64,000 nucleotides of DNA from NCBI RefSeq assembly GCF_014199625.1, contig NZ_JACHNY010000002.1, positions 124,001-188,000 of the forward strand. Direction: 5' to 3'. Position numbers and translations under genes: made by a program. The notes under the pieces are model-generated. The model did not search any database and was not told the origin of the DNA. It worked only from the letters and a program-made list of their open reading frames with translations. Origin of the DNA: Sphingomonas abaci. GTDB lineage: Bacteria > Pseudomonadota > Alphaproteobacteria > Sphingomonadales > Sphingomonadaceae. The stretch's first letter is position 1. Every line of letters starts with the position of its first letter. Below are positions 27,892 through 36,830 of the stretch, one piece after another.

Positions 27892-29124
27892 ATGACCGCC
27901 ACTACCGCAAAGCCGACCGGGCCGATCCCCGCTGCGTTCGTCGGCCAGACGCCCGAACTCCACATTGCCGGTCGGCGCGCGGCGGATTGGGCGGCGGCGG
28001 GCACGCCGGTCTTCGTCTATGATCCCGCGATCGTCGCCGGCCGGGTCGCGCGGTTTCGGACGGCGTTTCCGGACATCGACCTTCATTATGCGATCAAGGC
28101 CAATCCGCTGCCCGACTGGCTGGCGGCGATCGCGCCGATGATGGACGGGTTGGACGTCGCCTCCGCCGGGGAGCTCGCCTGCGCTTTGGCGGTCAAGCCG
28201 GCCGCCGCGATCAGCTTCGCCGGCCCCGGCAAGCGCGACGACGAGCTCCTGGTGGCGATCGTGGGCGGCGTGACGCTGAATCTGGAGTCGGAGGGCGAGG
28301 CCGATCGCGCACTCGCCATCGCCGACACACAGGGGGTGCGCCCGCGCCTGGCGGTGCGGGTCAATCCCGATATCGAGCTGCGCGGATCGGGGATGCGGAT
28401 GGGCGGTCGTCCGTCCCCCTTCGGCATCGATGCGGCGCGGGTGCCGGCGCTGGTGCGGCGGCTGGTCGCGGCGGGGGCGGACTGGCGCGGCTTCCACGTC
28501 TATGCGGGCAGCCAAGCCCTGTCGGCGGAGGCGGTGGCGGAGACGCAGGGCGCGACCGTGGCGCTCGCCGCGCGGCTGGCGGAGGCCGCTGGGGCCGCGC
28601 CGCCGCTGGTCAATCTGGGCGGCGGCTTTGGTGTGCCCTATTTCGCCGGGGACGCGCCGCTCGACATCGACGCGGTCGGTGCGCGGCTGGCAGACGCGCT
28701 GGCGGCGCGGCCGGCGATCCTGGCCGACAGCCGATTCGCGATCGAACTCGGTCGCTGGCTGGTCGCCGAGGCGGGTGTCTATCTGGCGCGGGTCGTCGAC
28801 CGTAAGGAAAGCGGTGGCGAGACCTTCCTCATCGTCGACGGCGGCCTCCACCACCAGCTCGCCGCCTCGGGCAATTTCGGCACGGTCGTCCGCCGCAACT
28901 ATCCGCTGGCGGTCGCCGACCGGGTTGGCGCGGCGGCGGAGGAAGTGGTCAGCGTCGTTGGCCCGCTCTGCACGCCGCTCGACCGACTGGGCGACCGGGT
29001 GACGCTGCCCCGCGCCGAGATCGGCGACCTGGTCGCGATCTTCCTCGCCGGGGCTTATGGCGCAACCGCCAGCCCGGCGGCGTTCCTCGGTCATCCGCCG
29101 GCCCGCGAAGTCGTGGCGCGCTGA
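27892..29124 (+). CDS. PLP-dependent decarboxylase, exosortase A system-associated
   Basis: A 410-residue alanine-racemase-fold decarboxylase (ornithine/DAP decarboxylase superfamily). The PLP Lys is in LHYAIKANPLP, followed by GLDVASAGELACAL, the HVYAGSQ segment, NLGGGFGVPY, ELGRWLVAEAG and the C-terminal VGPLCTPLDRLG, where Cys is the second-half active-site residue. The family is characteristic of XrtA loci (TIGR03099). The ATG follows GAGGGATC; a longer frame that overlaps the ligase gene is not favoured. Confidence 0.9.
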   Translation: MTATTAKPTGPIPAAFVGQTPELHIAGRRAADWAAAGTPVFVYDPAIVAGRVARFRTAFPDIDLHYAIKANPLPDWLAAIAPMMDGLDVASAGELACALAVKPAAAISFAGPGKRDDELLVAIVGGVTLNLESEGEADRALAIADTQGVRPRLAVRVNPDIELRGSGMRMGGRPSPFGIDAARVPALVRRLVAAGADWRGFHVYAGSQALSAEAVAETQGATVALAARLAEAAGAAPPLVNLGGGFGVPYFAGDAPLDIDAVGARLADALAARPAILADSRFAIELGRWLVAEAGVYLARVVDRKESGGETFLIVDGGLHHQLAASGNFGTVVRRNYPLAVADRVGAAAEEVVSVVGPLCTPLDRLGDRVTLPRAEIGDLVAIFLAGAYGATASPAAFLGHPPAREVVAR

Positions 29125-29230
29125 AAAGGACCGGATCGAGCATGAACCCGCTTGCGTCGACCATCATATCGCGCTGAGATGCTGCCAAGACCCCGCAGCG
29201 GGGCGATGTTCAACATAGGGGGGATGCCAG

Positions 29231-29809
29231 ATGATCCGTATTGCCGTCGCCAGTGCTATGGCCGGCCTGTGCTTCGCCACGCCCGTGCTGGCGCAGAGCG
29301 CGCCGGCTGGGGGCGGGTTGCTCGACAAGGCCGTGAACCAGCCGGGCACGAGCTGGAACTTCTATGGCGAGAAGTACAAGGCCAAGGCGACTCAGGCCCC
29401 CGGCATCCCGGGCGACGAGGCCGTGCATGTCGCGGTCGCGGCGAAGGGCGCGAACCCCTGGGACATCGGGGCGACCAGCGCGACGGTGAAGCCGGTCCAG
29501 GCGAACGACACGATGCTGCTCGCCGTCTATCTTCGGGCGCCCGATGCCGCCGAGGGGCAGACGATCGACCTGCCGATCGGTATCGGCGAGGCCGCCGCGC
29601 CCTACGGCGTCTTGGCGCAGGACGTGGCGAAGGTCGGACCGAGCTGGAAGCTCTATTATGCTGCCGGCCGCGCGGGCAGGGCCTATGCGCCGGGCGCGAT
29701 CCGCGCCACCGTGCAACTGGCCGGCGCGAAGCAGGTGGTGGAGCTCGGCCCCGTCTTCCTCCTCGACATGGGCGCGGCCCAGGATCCGGCCAAGCTGCCG
29801 CACAACTGA
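29231..29809 (+). CDS. Exported protein of unknown function, carbohydrate-binding-like
   Basis: A 192-residue protein with a signal peptide (MIRIAVASAMAGLCFATPVLAQ). The mature part has a beta-rich pattern with WNFYGEKYK, the VHVAVAAKGANPWDIGATSATVKPV stretch (summarised as NPWDIGATSATV) and DTMLLAVYLRAP, reminiscent of CBM4/9-like beta-sandwich domains. Assignment is by appearance only. Its position inside the exosortase A cluster suggests a surface or envelope role. Confidence 0.75.
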   Translation: MIRIAVASAMAGLCFATPVLAQSAPAGGGLLDKAVNQPGTSWNFYGEKYKAKATQAPGIPGDEAVHVAVAAKGANPWDIGATSATVKPVQANDTMLLAVYLRAPDAAEGQTIDLPIGIGEAAAPYGVLAQDVAKVGPSWKLYYAAGRAGRAYAPGAIRATVQLAGAKQVVELGPVFLLDMGAAQDPAKLPHN

Positions 29810-29872
29810 CAAGCGGGTGGCGTCCCCCTCGCGCTTCGCCTAGTCTCGGCCGCAGGTACGAAGGCGAGGGTG

Positions 29873-30901
29873 ATGGACGATCAGCATTGGGGCCTGACGG
29901 CGCGGCCGTTCCAACTCACGCCCGACGCGCGTTTCTGGTTCGAGACCGCGACGCATCGCAAGGCGATGGCCTATCTGGGTTATGGTCTGGCGCAGGGCGA
30001 GGGGTTCATCGTCGTGACCGGTGAGGTGGGCGCGGGCAAGACCACGCTGATCGGGCATCTGCTCGGCACGATCGACGAATCGCGGCTCAATCCCATCCAC
30101 ATCGTCTCCACCGCCGTCGCACCCGAGGACCTGCTGCGCACCGTCGCGCTCCACCTCGATGCCGATCCGGTCGGCCTGACCAAGGCGGAGCTGCTGGCGG
30201 TGATCGAGCGCGGGCTGCATGCGGTGGCGCGCAGCGGCCGGCGGACCCTGCTGGTCGTCGACGAGGCGCAGGCGCTGCCGATCGAAACGCTGGAGGAGCT
30301 GCGCATGCTCTCCAACTTCCAGGCGGGCGGCTATGCGCTGCTCCAAATCCTGCTGCTCGGTCAGCCCGAGTTCCGCGACCGGCTGAACGAGGGCGCCGGG
30401 CTGGAGCAACTACGCCAGCGGATCATCGCCAGCCATCATCTGGAGCCGATGGCCCCGCACGAGGTGGCCAGCTATATCGCCCACCGGCTGACCGTGGTCG
30501 GGTGGACGGGTCGGCCCGATTTCTCCGAGGACAGTTTCGACGCGCTGCACGCGGCGTCCGACGGCATCCCGCGCCGGCTGAACCAGATCGCGTCGCGGGT
30601 GATGCTCCATGCCGCGCTGACCGGCGAGGAGGTGATCGACGCCCATATCGTCGAGACGGTGCTTGCCGACTTGGCGGAGGATCTGCCGGGCGTGGTCCGC
30701 TCCGCCATCGCGCGCGTCGGGCAGGCCGCGCCGACCGACCCCACCGCGCGCCTCGCCGCGCTGGAGGCGCGGGTCGAGGAGCAGGAGACGGTGCTGCGCC
30801 GGGTGCTGACCATGTTGATCGATTGGGTGGAATCCGATCCGCCCCGCGCGGCCGCACCGGGCGGGACACGCGGCTGGCGCGCCTCCAACGACGCGGCCTG
30901 A
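29873..30901 (+). CDS. XrtA/PEP-CTERM system-associated ATPase (ExeA-like)
   Basis: AAA-type ATPase of 342 residues. Walker A GEVGAGKTTL, Walker B TLLVVDEAQALP and the sensor region ILLLGQPEFRDRL are present, with an Arg-finger-like LRQRIIASHHLEPM. The N-terminal WGLTARPFQLTPDARFWFE matches the ExeA/GspA-like XrtA-associated ATPases (TIGR03015). A C-terminal coiled-coil-like segment (ALEARVEEQETVLRRVL) precedes a disordered end. I prefer the ATG at 29873 over the GTG one codon earlier. Confidence 0.9.
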   Translation: MDDQHWGLTARPFQLTPDARFWFETATHRKAMAYLGYGLAQGEGFIVVTGEVGAGKTTLIGHLLGTIDESRLNPIHIVSTAVAPEDLLRTVALHLDADPVGLTKAELLAVIERGLHAVARSGRRTLLVVDEAQALPIETLEELRMLSNFQAGGYALLQILLLGQPEFRDRLNEGAGLEQLRQRIIASHHLEPMAPHEVASYIAHRLTVVGWTGRPDFSEDSFDALHAASDGIPRRLNQIASRVMLHAALTGEEVIDAHIVETVLADLAEDLPGVVRSAIARVGQAAPTDPTARLAALEARVEEQETVLRRVLTMLIDWVESDPPRAAAPGGTRGWRASNDAA

Positions 30902-31032
30902 CCGGTCGGTCGAAGTCCGGTGGAGCGTCGGCCCTGACCATGATAACGGCGGCCGGGCATGACCGATCCGACGCTTTGCCCTGTCCCGTTCCGCTCCACC
31001 CCTGAGCCGCGATCGCAGCGGGAGCGGCGCTG

Positions 31033-32829
31033 ATGGGCGGCATCGCGGGTCTGTTCCATCCCGCCACGCCCAAGCCGGTCGATCCCGCCCGATTGCGCCG
31101 GATGCTTGCCACCCAGGCGCATCGCGGGCCGGGCGGCGAGGGGGTGTGGACCGCACCGGGCGTGGCGCTCGGCAGCAACCGGCCAGCGGGCGTCGCGGCC
31201 TTGCGCACCGAGGCGTCGCTGACCGTCGTCCATGACGGCGCGATCCTGAATGCCGCGGCGCTCAGACGCGCCCTGGAGGCGGACGGGGTCGGGTTCGAGA
31301 GCGAGGACGATGCCGAACTGCTGCTCGCGGGCTGGCGACGCTGGGGTCCGGCGCTGCCGGAGCATATCGATGGCGAGGTGGCGCTGGCGCTGTACGACGC
31401 AGGGCGCGGGCTGCTGTTCCTGTCGCGCGACCGGATCGGCGCGAAGCCGCTCCACCTCGCCGAGCTGTCCGACGGCTCGATCGCCTTCGCCTCCGAGCTG
31501 AAGGGCTTGTTGGCGCATCCACTGCTCCGTCGCATGCCGGACATCACCGCGGTCGAGGATTATCTGGCCTATGGCTATGTGCCGGACGACGCCTGCCTGG
31601 TGGCGGGCGTGGCCAAGCTGCCGGCCGCGCACCGGCTGACGATCGCGCGCGGGCGGCCGATCGTCGGGCCGGAACGCTGGTGGCGCTGGGAGGGCGGCGC
31701 GCGGCTCAAGGGCCCGGCGGCGGAGGTGGCGGGGCAGTGGGGCGACCTGCTGCGGCGCGCGGTGCGCAGCCGGATGATCGGCGCGGACGGCGCGCTGCTG
31801 TCCGGCGACGCCGACAGCGCGGCGGTGGTCGCGCTGATGGCGGAGGCCAGTCCGCGGGCGATCCGGACGCTCGGGCTCGGACCGGCGGCGGCGCCGATCG
31901 CGCGCCGCTTCGCCACCGACCACAGCGATGCGCCGCGCTTCGACCCGGGGCCCGACGATGCCGAGCTGCTGGCGGTGCTGTTCGACGAACCCTTCGCCGA
32001 TCCGCGCGCCGTCGCCGATTTCGCCGGCGCCGATGCGGCGCGCGACACGATGGCGGTCGCCCTGCTCGGCACGGGCGGGGCGCTGACGATGGCGGAGGGC
32101 GAGCGCCATCGCCGGCTGGTGCGCGGTGAGCGGCTGCGCGCGCTGCTGCATATCCGCGTCCGCCAGCCGCTGTTCACCCGGCTGGGCGCGATCTGGCCCG
32201 ATGCGGGCGGCCGGTCGCGGCTGGAGGCGCTGGCGCTGGAAGGGGCGGAGGCTTATGCCCGGCATCTGGCGATCACCCCGCGTCTCTGGCGCGAACGGCT
32301 GTTCACCCCGGCGGCCCGCCAGGCGCTGAACGGCCACCGGGCCGAGCAACGCTATGTCGATGCGATGGCGGCCGCCCCCGCCAGCCATCCGCTCGACCGC
32401 GCGCTTCATGCCGACCTCGCCATCGCGCTGCCCGCCCAGTGGCTGACGCGCGCCGACCGCAGCGCGATGGCGGCGGGGCTGGAGGCGCGGCTGCCGCTGC
32501 TCGATCATCGCCTGCTGCAATGTTCGGCGCGGCTGCCGCTGGCGTTGCGGCGCGGTGGCGCGGCCGGGAGCGATGTCATGGGCCGCGCGCTCGCATCCTA
32601 TCTGCCGGCCGAGGCGTTGCGGCGGCCGGCGGATGATGGCTGGCGCGCGCCGGCCGGTGACCTGGCGGCGGCGCTGGGCGGCGCGACGCTGCTGGCCGAG
32701 ACGGGTTGGTTCGACCCGGTCGCGCTCACCATGATGGTGGAGGCGCATCGCGGCGGTGCGGCCGATCATGGCGCGACCCTGTGGCAGCTCTTGGTGCTGG
32801 AACAGGCGCTGCGCCGGCTGTTCCCATGA
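31033..32829 (+). CDS. Asparagine-synthase-like protein (XrtA-associated amidotransferase 1), both active sites degenerate
   Basis: A 598-residue homologue of the exosortase A-associated amidotransferases (TIGR03108 type). The N-terminal Ntn glutaminase domain begins MGGIAGLFHPA, so the expected nucleophile Cys2 is Gly. The synthetase domain shows ALLSGDADSAAVVAL where SGGxDSS (the PP-loop) is expected. Other features survive, such as SRDRIGAKPLHL, EDYLAYGYVPDD, TRADRSAMAAGLEARLPLLD (summarised as RLPLLDHRLLQ). It may be catalytically dead or have a different chemistry. GGGAGC lies before the ATG, and the gene is intact with no frameshift. Confidence 0.9.
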   Translation: MGGIAGLFHPATPKPVDPARLRRMLATQAHRGPGGEGVWTAPGVALGSNRPAGVAALRTEASLTVVHDGAILNAAALRRALEADGVGFESEDDAELLLAGWRRWGPALPEHIDGEVALALYDAGRGLLFLSRDRIGAKPLHLAELSDGSIAFASELKGLLAHPLLRRMPDITAVEDYLAYGYVPDDACLVAGVAKLPAAHRLTIARGRPIVGPERWWRWEGGARLKGPAAEVAGQWGDLLRRAVRSRMIGADGALLSGDADSAAVVALMAEASPRAIRTLGLGPAAAPIARRFATDHSDAPRFDPGPDDAELLAVLFDEPFADPRAVADFAGADAARDTMAVALLGTGGALTMAEGERHRRLVRGERLRALLHIRVRQPLFTRLGAIWPDAGGRSRLEALALEGAEAYARHLAITPRLWRERLFTPAARQALNGHRAEQRYVDAMAAAPASHPLDRALHADLAIALPAQWLTRADRSAMAAGLEARLPLLDHRLLQCSARLPLALRRGGAAGSDVMGRALASYLPAEALRRPADDGWRAPAGDLAAALGGATLLAETGWFDPVALTMMVEAHRGGAADHGATLWQLLVLEQALRRLFP

Positions 32830-32934
32830 CGGCATCCGCTTGTGTCGCCCCCGCCGCTCGCATAGGACGGCGGGCAATGGCGGCCAGACCCTTTTCAATC
32901 CTGGCTTTTCCGAACTGCGAGATCCGGTAGCCCG

Positions 32935-33987
32935 ATGACCAAGGCCCCTTCCGACCTGCGGGTCACCGCCGTGCTGGTCAATTACCGCACACCCGACCTG
33001 ACGCTGGAGTGCCTGCGCGCCCTGTCGCGCGAACGCGGCGCCCTGGGCGCGCTCGATGCGATCGTGGTCGATGGCGGCTCGGGCGACGGCTCGGCCGAGG
33101 TGCTGGCCGGCGCGCTGTCCGCCCCCGCCTTCGCCAATTGGGTGACGCTCCTGCCGATGGCGTTCAACGGCGGCTTCGGCTGGGCGAACAACCAGGCGAT
33201 CCGCCATGCGCTCGCCCGGCCGGATGCCCCCGACTTCCTCTATATCGTCAATCCGGACGCGGTGCCGGAGCCGGGCGCGCTGGTCCGGCTGGTGCAGGCG
33301 CTGGTCGATGCGCCGGCGGCGGCCGCCGCCGGCAGCCTGCTGGTCGACGAGGAGGGCCGGGCGCTCGGCTCGGCCTTCCGCTTCCCGACCGTGAAGGGCG
33401 AGTTCCTGCGCGGAGCGGGGACGCCCGCGCTCGGCCGCCTGTTGCGCGCGCCGATCCCGCTGGTCACGTCGCCCGACGACCGGCCGGTCGAGGCCGATTG
33501 GGTGACGGGGGCGAGCGTGTTGATGCGGGCCGAGGCGCTCCGTGCGGTCGGCCTGTTCGACGAAGGGTTCTTCCTCTATTTCGAGGAGGTGGAGCTGATG
33601 CATCGCTTCCACCGCGCCGGCTGGCGCGCGTTGCACGTGCCGGCCAGCCGCGTCGTCCATGCCGGCGGCGCATCGACCGGGGTCAAGAACGGCGCCAGCG
33701 CCCAACGCGCTCTGCCCGACTACTGGTTCCGTTCGCGCCGCCGCTTCTTCGCGCGCGCCTACGGCCCGACCGCCGCACGGGCGTCCGGACTGGCCTGGAT
33801 CGCCGGCAAGGCGATTTGGGATTTCCGCTGCCGGATCGGGCTGGGCCGTGCCCATGCGCATGCGCCGGGCGAACGGGAAGCCCTGATCCGCAACGGCCTG
33901 TCCGCCGCCGACAGCGATCGACGCTCGGCGGTGGCCGCGTGGGACAGCGCGCCCGGCCGCCTGCCCGCCTGGAAGGAATGGGAATGA
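32935..33987 (+). CDS. Family 2 glycosyltransferase
   Basis: A 350-residue GT-A fold enzyme. It starts VTAVLVNYRTPDLTLECLRAL, has the acidic nucleotide-binding sequence DGGSGDGSAEVL, FNGGFGWANNQAIR, the DXD-like NPDAVPEPG and the catalytic ED-like region YFEEVELMHRFHRAGWR. This resembles the rhamnosyl/Wbb-type transferases. It sits 105 bp after the amidotransferase-like gene and overlaps the next glycosyltransferase by ATGA, so the cluster probably assembles a glycan or lipid-linked sugar used with the XrtA system. Confidence 0.9.
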   Translation: MTKAPSDLRVTAVLVNYRTPDLTLECLRALSRERGALGALDAIVVDGGSGDGSAEVLAGALSAPAFANWVTLLPMAFNGGFGWANNQAIRHALARPDAPDFLYIVNPDAVPEPGALVRLVQALVDAPAAAAAGSLLVDEEGRALGSAFRFPTVKGEFLRGAGTPALGRLLRAPIPLVTSPDDRPVEADWVTGASVLMRAEALRAVGLFDEGFFLYFEEVELMHRFHRAGWRALHVPASRVVHAGGASTGVKNGASAQRALPDYWFRSRRRFFARAYGPTAARASGLAWIAGKAIWDFRCRIGLGRAHAHAPGEREALIRNGLSAADSDRRSAVAAWDSAPGRLPAWKEWE

Positions 33988-35006
33988 CCCGCCCGTCCAC
34001 CGCGCGCTCCGGCGCGCCTTCGATCGCGATCGTCGCAATCGGCCGCAACGAGGGCGAGCGGCTGAAGGCCTGTCTCCGCTCGCTGCCCGCGGATGCGCAT
34101 CGCATTTATGTCGATTCCGGTTCGACCGATGGCAGCGTCGCCTTTGCCGAAGGGCAGGGCGTCACCGTGGTGACCCTGCCGCCGATGACGCGCTTCACCG
34201 CCGCGCTGGCGCGCAATGCCGGGCTGGCCGAGGCGGGCGAGCCGGAGTTCGTGCAGTTCCTGGACGGCGACTGCGCGCTCGATCCCGACTGGCTGGACCA
34301 GGCGGTGGCGGCGCTGCGGGCCGACCCGCGACTGGCGGTGGTGTTCGGTCGGCGGCGCGAACGTCATCCGGAGCGCAGCGTCTACAACCGTATGTGCGAC
34401 GACGAGTGGAACGTGCCGGTCGGCGAGGCGGCGGCCTGTGGCGGCGACGCGCTGTTCCGTCGCGAAGCCATCGCCGGGGTCGGCGGCTACAATCCCGATC
34501 TGATCGCCGGCGAGGAGCCGGACCTGTGCCTCCGAATGCGGCAACAGGGATGGCGGGTACGGCGCATCGATGCGGAGATGACGCTGCACGACGCGGCGAT
34601 GACCCATATCCGCCAATGGTGGCGACGCAGCGAGCGATCCGGCCATGCCTTTGCCGAACATGTCCAGCGGCATGGACCTACGTCGGATCCGGTCTGGCGC
34701 CAGCAGGTGCGCAGCATCCTGGCCTGGGGCGTGGCATTGCCGCTGGTGGTCGTGGCGGCGGGACTGGCGATCGGCTGGTGGGCGGCGGGGCTGGTGGCGC
34801 TGCTCTACCCGCTCCAGGTGCTGCGCATCGCGCGCCGGATGCAGCGCGGCCGTGGCTATGGGCTTGGCTTCGCGCTGCGCTATGCGCATTTCCTGGTGCT
34901 CGGCAAGTTCGCTCAGGCCAAGGGTGTGCTCGGCTATCATCTCAAGCGGCTGACCGGTCGGCAGAGCACACTGATCGAATATAAGGGTGCGGAGCCGGTG
35001 GCATGA
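33984..35006 (+). CDS. Family 2 glycosyltransferase with C-terminal membrane segments
   Basis: A 340-residue GT2 protein. IAIVAIGRNEGERLKACLRS and VDSGSTDGSVAFA form the nucleotide-binding half, with the DXD motif in FLDGDCALDPDW. A second acidic motif is GEEPDLCLRMRQQGWR. Two hydrophobic stretches at about 245-280 (WGVALPLVVVAAGLAIGWW region, summarised as WGVALPLVVVAAGL) suggest membrane association. Starts at an ATGA overlap with the previous gene. Confidence 0.9.
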   Translation: MTRPSTARSGAPSIAIVAIGRNEGERLKACLRSLPADAHRIYVDSGSTDGSVAFAEGQGVTVVTLPPMTRFTAALARNAGLAEAGEPEFVQFLDGDCALDPDWLDQAVAALRADPRLAVVFGRRRERHPERSVYNRMCDDEWNVPVGEAAACGGDALFRREAIAGVGGYNPDLIAGEEPDLCLRMRQQGWRVRRIDAEMTLHDAAMTHIRQWWRRSERSGHAFAEHVQRHGPTSDPVWRQQVRSILAWGVALPLVVVAAGLAIGWWAAGLVALLYPLQVLRIARRMQRGRGYGLGFALRYAHFLVLGKFAQAKGVLGYHLKRLTGRQSTLIEYKGAEPVA

Positions 35007-35521
35007 GCTTGGCCGCGCTGCGCCGCCAGATCGCGGCCGACTGGCGCGCGCATGGGCGCGACTGGACGCGACCGGGATTTCGCACGATCGCGGTCTATCG
35101 CTTCGGCGTCTGGCGGATGGGGGTGGGGGCCAGGTTGCTGCGCCTGCCGCTCTCGATGCTCTACAATGCGGCCTTCCGCTATTGCCGCAACATCTACGGC
35201 ATCGAACTTCCCTATACCGCGACGGTCGGGCAGGGCGTGGTGATCGAGCATCAGGGCGGCATCGTCATCCATGGTTCGACCGTGATCGGCGACCGCTGCA
35301 TCATTCGCCAGAACTGCACCTTGGGCGTCCGCACGCTCGAGCGGTTGAGCGACGCGCCGATCCTGGGCGACGACGTCCATCTTGGCGCGGGCGCGGTGAT
35401 ATTGGGCCGGGTGCGGATCGGCGCGGGGGCGGCTATCGGCGCTAACGCCGTGGTGCTGAAGGACGTGCCGCCCGGCGCGCTGGCGATCGGCGTGCCGGCG
35501 GAGATCCGGCTGCGGGGTTAG
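35003..35521 (+). CDS. Serine acetyltransferase-like hexapeptide-repeat protein
   Basis: A 172-residue left-handed beta-helix acetyltransferase resembling CysE. The N-terminal helical part (WRAHGRDWTRPGFRTIAVYRFG) precedes hexapeptide turns such as TVGQGVVIEH, GGIVIHGSTVIGDRC and GAGAVILGRVRIGAGAAIGA, and the general base His in VIEHQGGIVIHG. It overlaps the preceding GT by 4 bp (ATGA). CysE-like enzymes are frequent in polysaccharide and XrtA clusters, so sugar or lipid O-acetylation is as plausible as cysteine synthesis. Confidence 0.85.
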   Translation: MSLAALRRQIAADWRAHGRDWTRPGFRTIAVYRFGVWRMGVGARLLRLPLSMLYNAAFRYCRNIYGIELPYTATVGQGVVIEHQGGIVIHGSTVIGDRCIIRQNCTLGVRTLERLSDAPILGDDVHLGAGAVILGRVRIGAGAAIGANAVVLKDVPPGALAIGVPAEIRLRG

Positions 35522-35552
35522 GTCCCTTGCAACCAGACGCGTCCGATGCTCC

Positions 35553-36389
35553 TCAGTCCAGCCGCTCCGCGTGCCAGCGGAGATGGTCGGCCATGAAGCT
35601 GCTGATGAAGTAATAGCTGTGGTCGTAGCCGGGTTGCAAGCGCAGCGTCAGGTCAATTCCGGCGTCCGCGCAGGCCTTGGCCAGCCGCTCGGGCTGCAAT
35701 TGTTCGACCAGGAACTGGTCCGCCGCGCCTTGGTCGACCAACAGCGCCGGGACGCGCGCGCCATCCTCGATCAGCGCCACCGCGTCGTGCCGGCGCCAGG
35801 CCGCTGCGTCGTCGCCCAGATAACCGCCCAAGGCCTTCCGACCCCAGGGCACCTGCGATGGCGCGACGATCGGGGCGAAGGCGCTGACCGCGCGGAAGCG
35901 ATCGGGATGCCGCAGTCCGATGGTCAGCGCGCCGTGGCCGCCCATCGAATGACCCATGATCCCCTGACGGGCCATGTCGACCGGGAAGCGGTCGGCGACC
36001 AGCGCCGGCAGTTCCTCGGTCACATAGGTCCACATCCGGTAATGCTGGTCGAACGGGGCGCGCGTCGCGTCGACATAGAAGCCTGCGCCCAGGCCGAAAT
36101 CATAGGACCCCTCCGGATCGTCGGGCACGCCGTCGCCGCGCGGACTGGTGTCCGGCGCAACCAGCATCAGGCCCAGCTCGGTGCAGGCGCGGCGATACTC
36201 GCCCTTGTCGGTGACGTTGGCATGGGTGCAGGTCAGCCCGGACAGATACCAGACGACCGGCAGCTTCGCGCCAGGCTCATGCGGCGGCACAAAGACCGAG
36301 AAGGTCATGTCGGTGCCGGTCGCCGTTGAGGCGTGGCTGTACACGCCCTGCGTGCCGCCAAAGGCGCGATTGGTGGAGAGCGTGTCCAT
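35553..36389 (-). CDS. fghA: S-formylglutathione hydrolase
   Basis: Esterase that releases formate from S-formylglutathione. The 278-residue alpha/beta hydrolase has the nucleophile Ser148 in IMGHSMGGHGAL, the acid in VDQGAADQFL and the His in LQPGYDHSYYF. It starts MDTLSTNRAFGGTQGVYSH. Together with adhI and the VOC protein it forms a formaldehyde detoxification operon on the minus strand, last gene in order. Confidence 0.95.
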   Translation of the reverse strand: MDTLSTNRAFGGTQGVYSHASTATGTDMTFSVFVPPHEPGAKLPVVWYLSGLTCTHANVTDKGEYRRACTELGLMLVAPDTSPRGDGVPDDPEGSYDFGLGAGFYVDATRAPFDQHYRMWTYVTEELPALVADRFPVDMARQGIMGHSMGGHGALTIGLRHPDRFRAVSAFAPIVAPSQVPWGRKALGGYLGDDAAAWRRHDAVALIEDGARVPALLVDQGAADQFLVEQLQPERLAKACADAGIDLTLRLQPGYDHSYYFISSFMADHLRWHAERLD

Positions 36390-36418
36390 GCCGGGTTCCT
36401 GTCCTATCCGGGGCCGGG

Positions 36419-36808
36419 TCAGGCCTGCTTGGGCAGGCGATGGCCGCCGCACAGCTTGTTGCCGTCCGGGTCGCGCAGATAGGCGAGGTAGAGCGCACCG
36501 AAAGGCGACGGGCGGACGCCCGGCGGGTTTTCGATCGCGGTGCCGCCATGGGCGACGCCGGCTTCATGCCAGGCATCGACCTGCTCGGGTCCGGTCAGGC
36601 CGAATCCGATCGTTCCGCCATTGGCGCCGCACGCCGCCTCGCCGTCGATCGGCGTCGTCACCATGAACATCGCGCCGTTGTGGCGATAGGCCAGCCGGCC
36701 CCGGTCGTCGACCATCGCCGGTCCCGCGCCCATCGCCGCGAACAGCGCGTCGTAGAAGACCTTGGACCGGGCGATATCGTTCGATCCGACCATCACATGC
36801 GAGAACAT
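36419..36808 (-). CDS. VOC-family (glyoxalase/dioxygenase-like) protein
   Basis: A 129-residue vicinal-oxygen-chelate fold protein: MFSHVMVGSNDIARSKVFYDAL, then FMVTTPIDG and the C-terminal YLAYLRDPDGNKLC metal-ligand strand. AGGGGAGGAAAAG is well placed before the ATG. It sits between adhI and fghA with spacings of 22 and 29 bp, which implies a role in glutathione-dependent formaldehyde handling, although it may simply be a companion of the operon. Confidence 0.85.
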   Translation of the reverse strand: MFSHVMVGSNDIARSKVFYDALFAAMGAGPAMVDDRGRLAYRHNGAMFMVTTPIDGEAACGANGGTIGFGLTGPEQVDAWHEAGVAHGGTAIENPPGVRPSPFGALYLAYLRDPDGNKLCGGHRLPKQA

Positions 36809-36830
36809 CGTCTTTTCCTCCCCTTGTCGT

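Noticed and set aside
30472..34038. Minus-strand open frame of 1188 codons
   Set aside because: It is antisense to the XrtA-cluster genes, rich in Arg, Gly, His and Gln, lacks motifs and is explained by the GC-rich codon bias of the genes on the plus strand.
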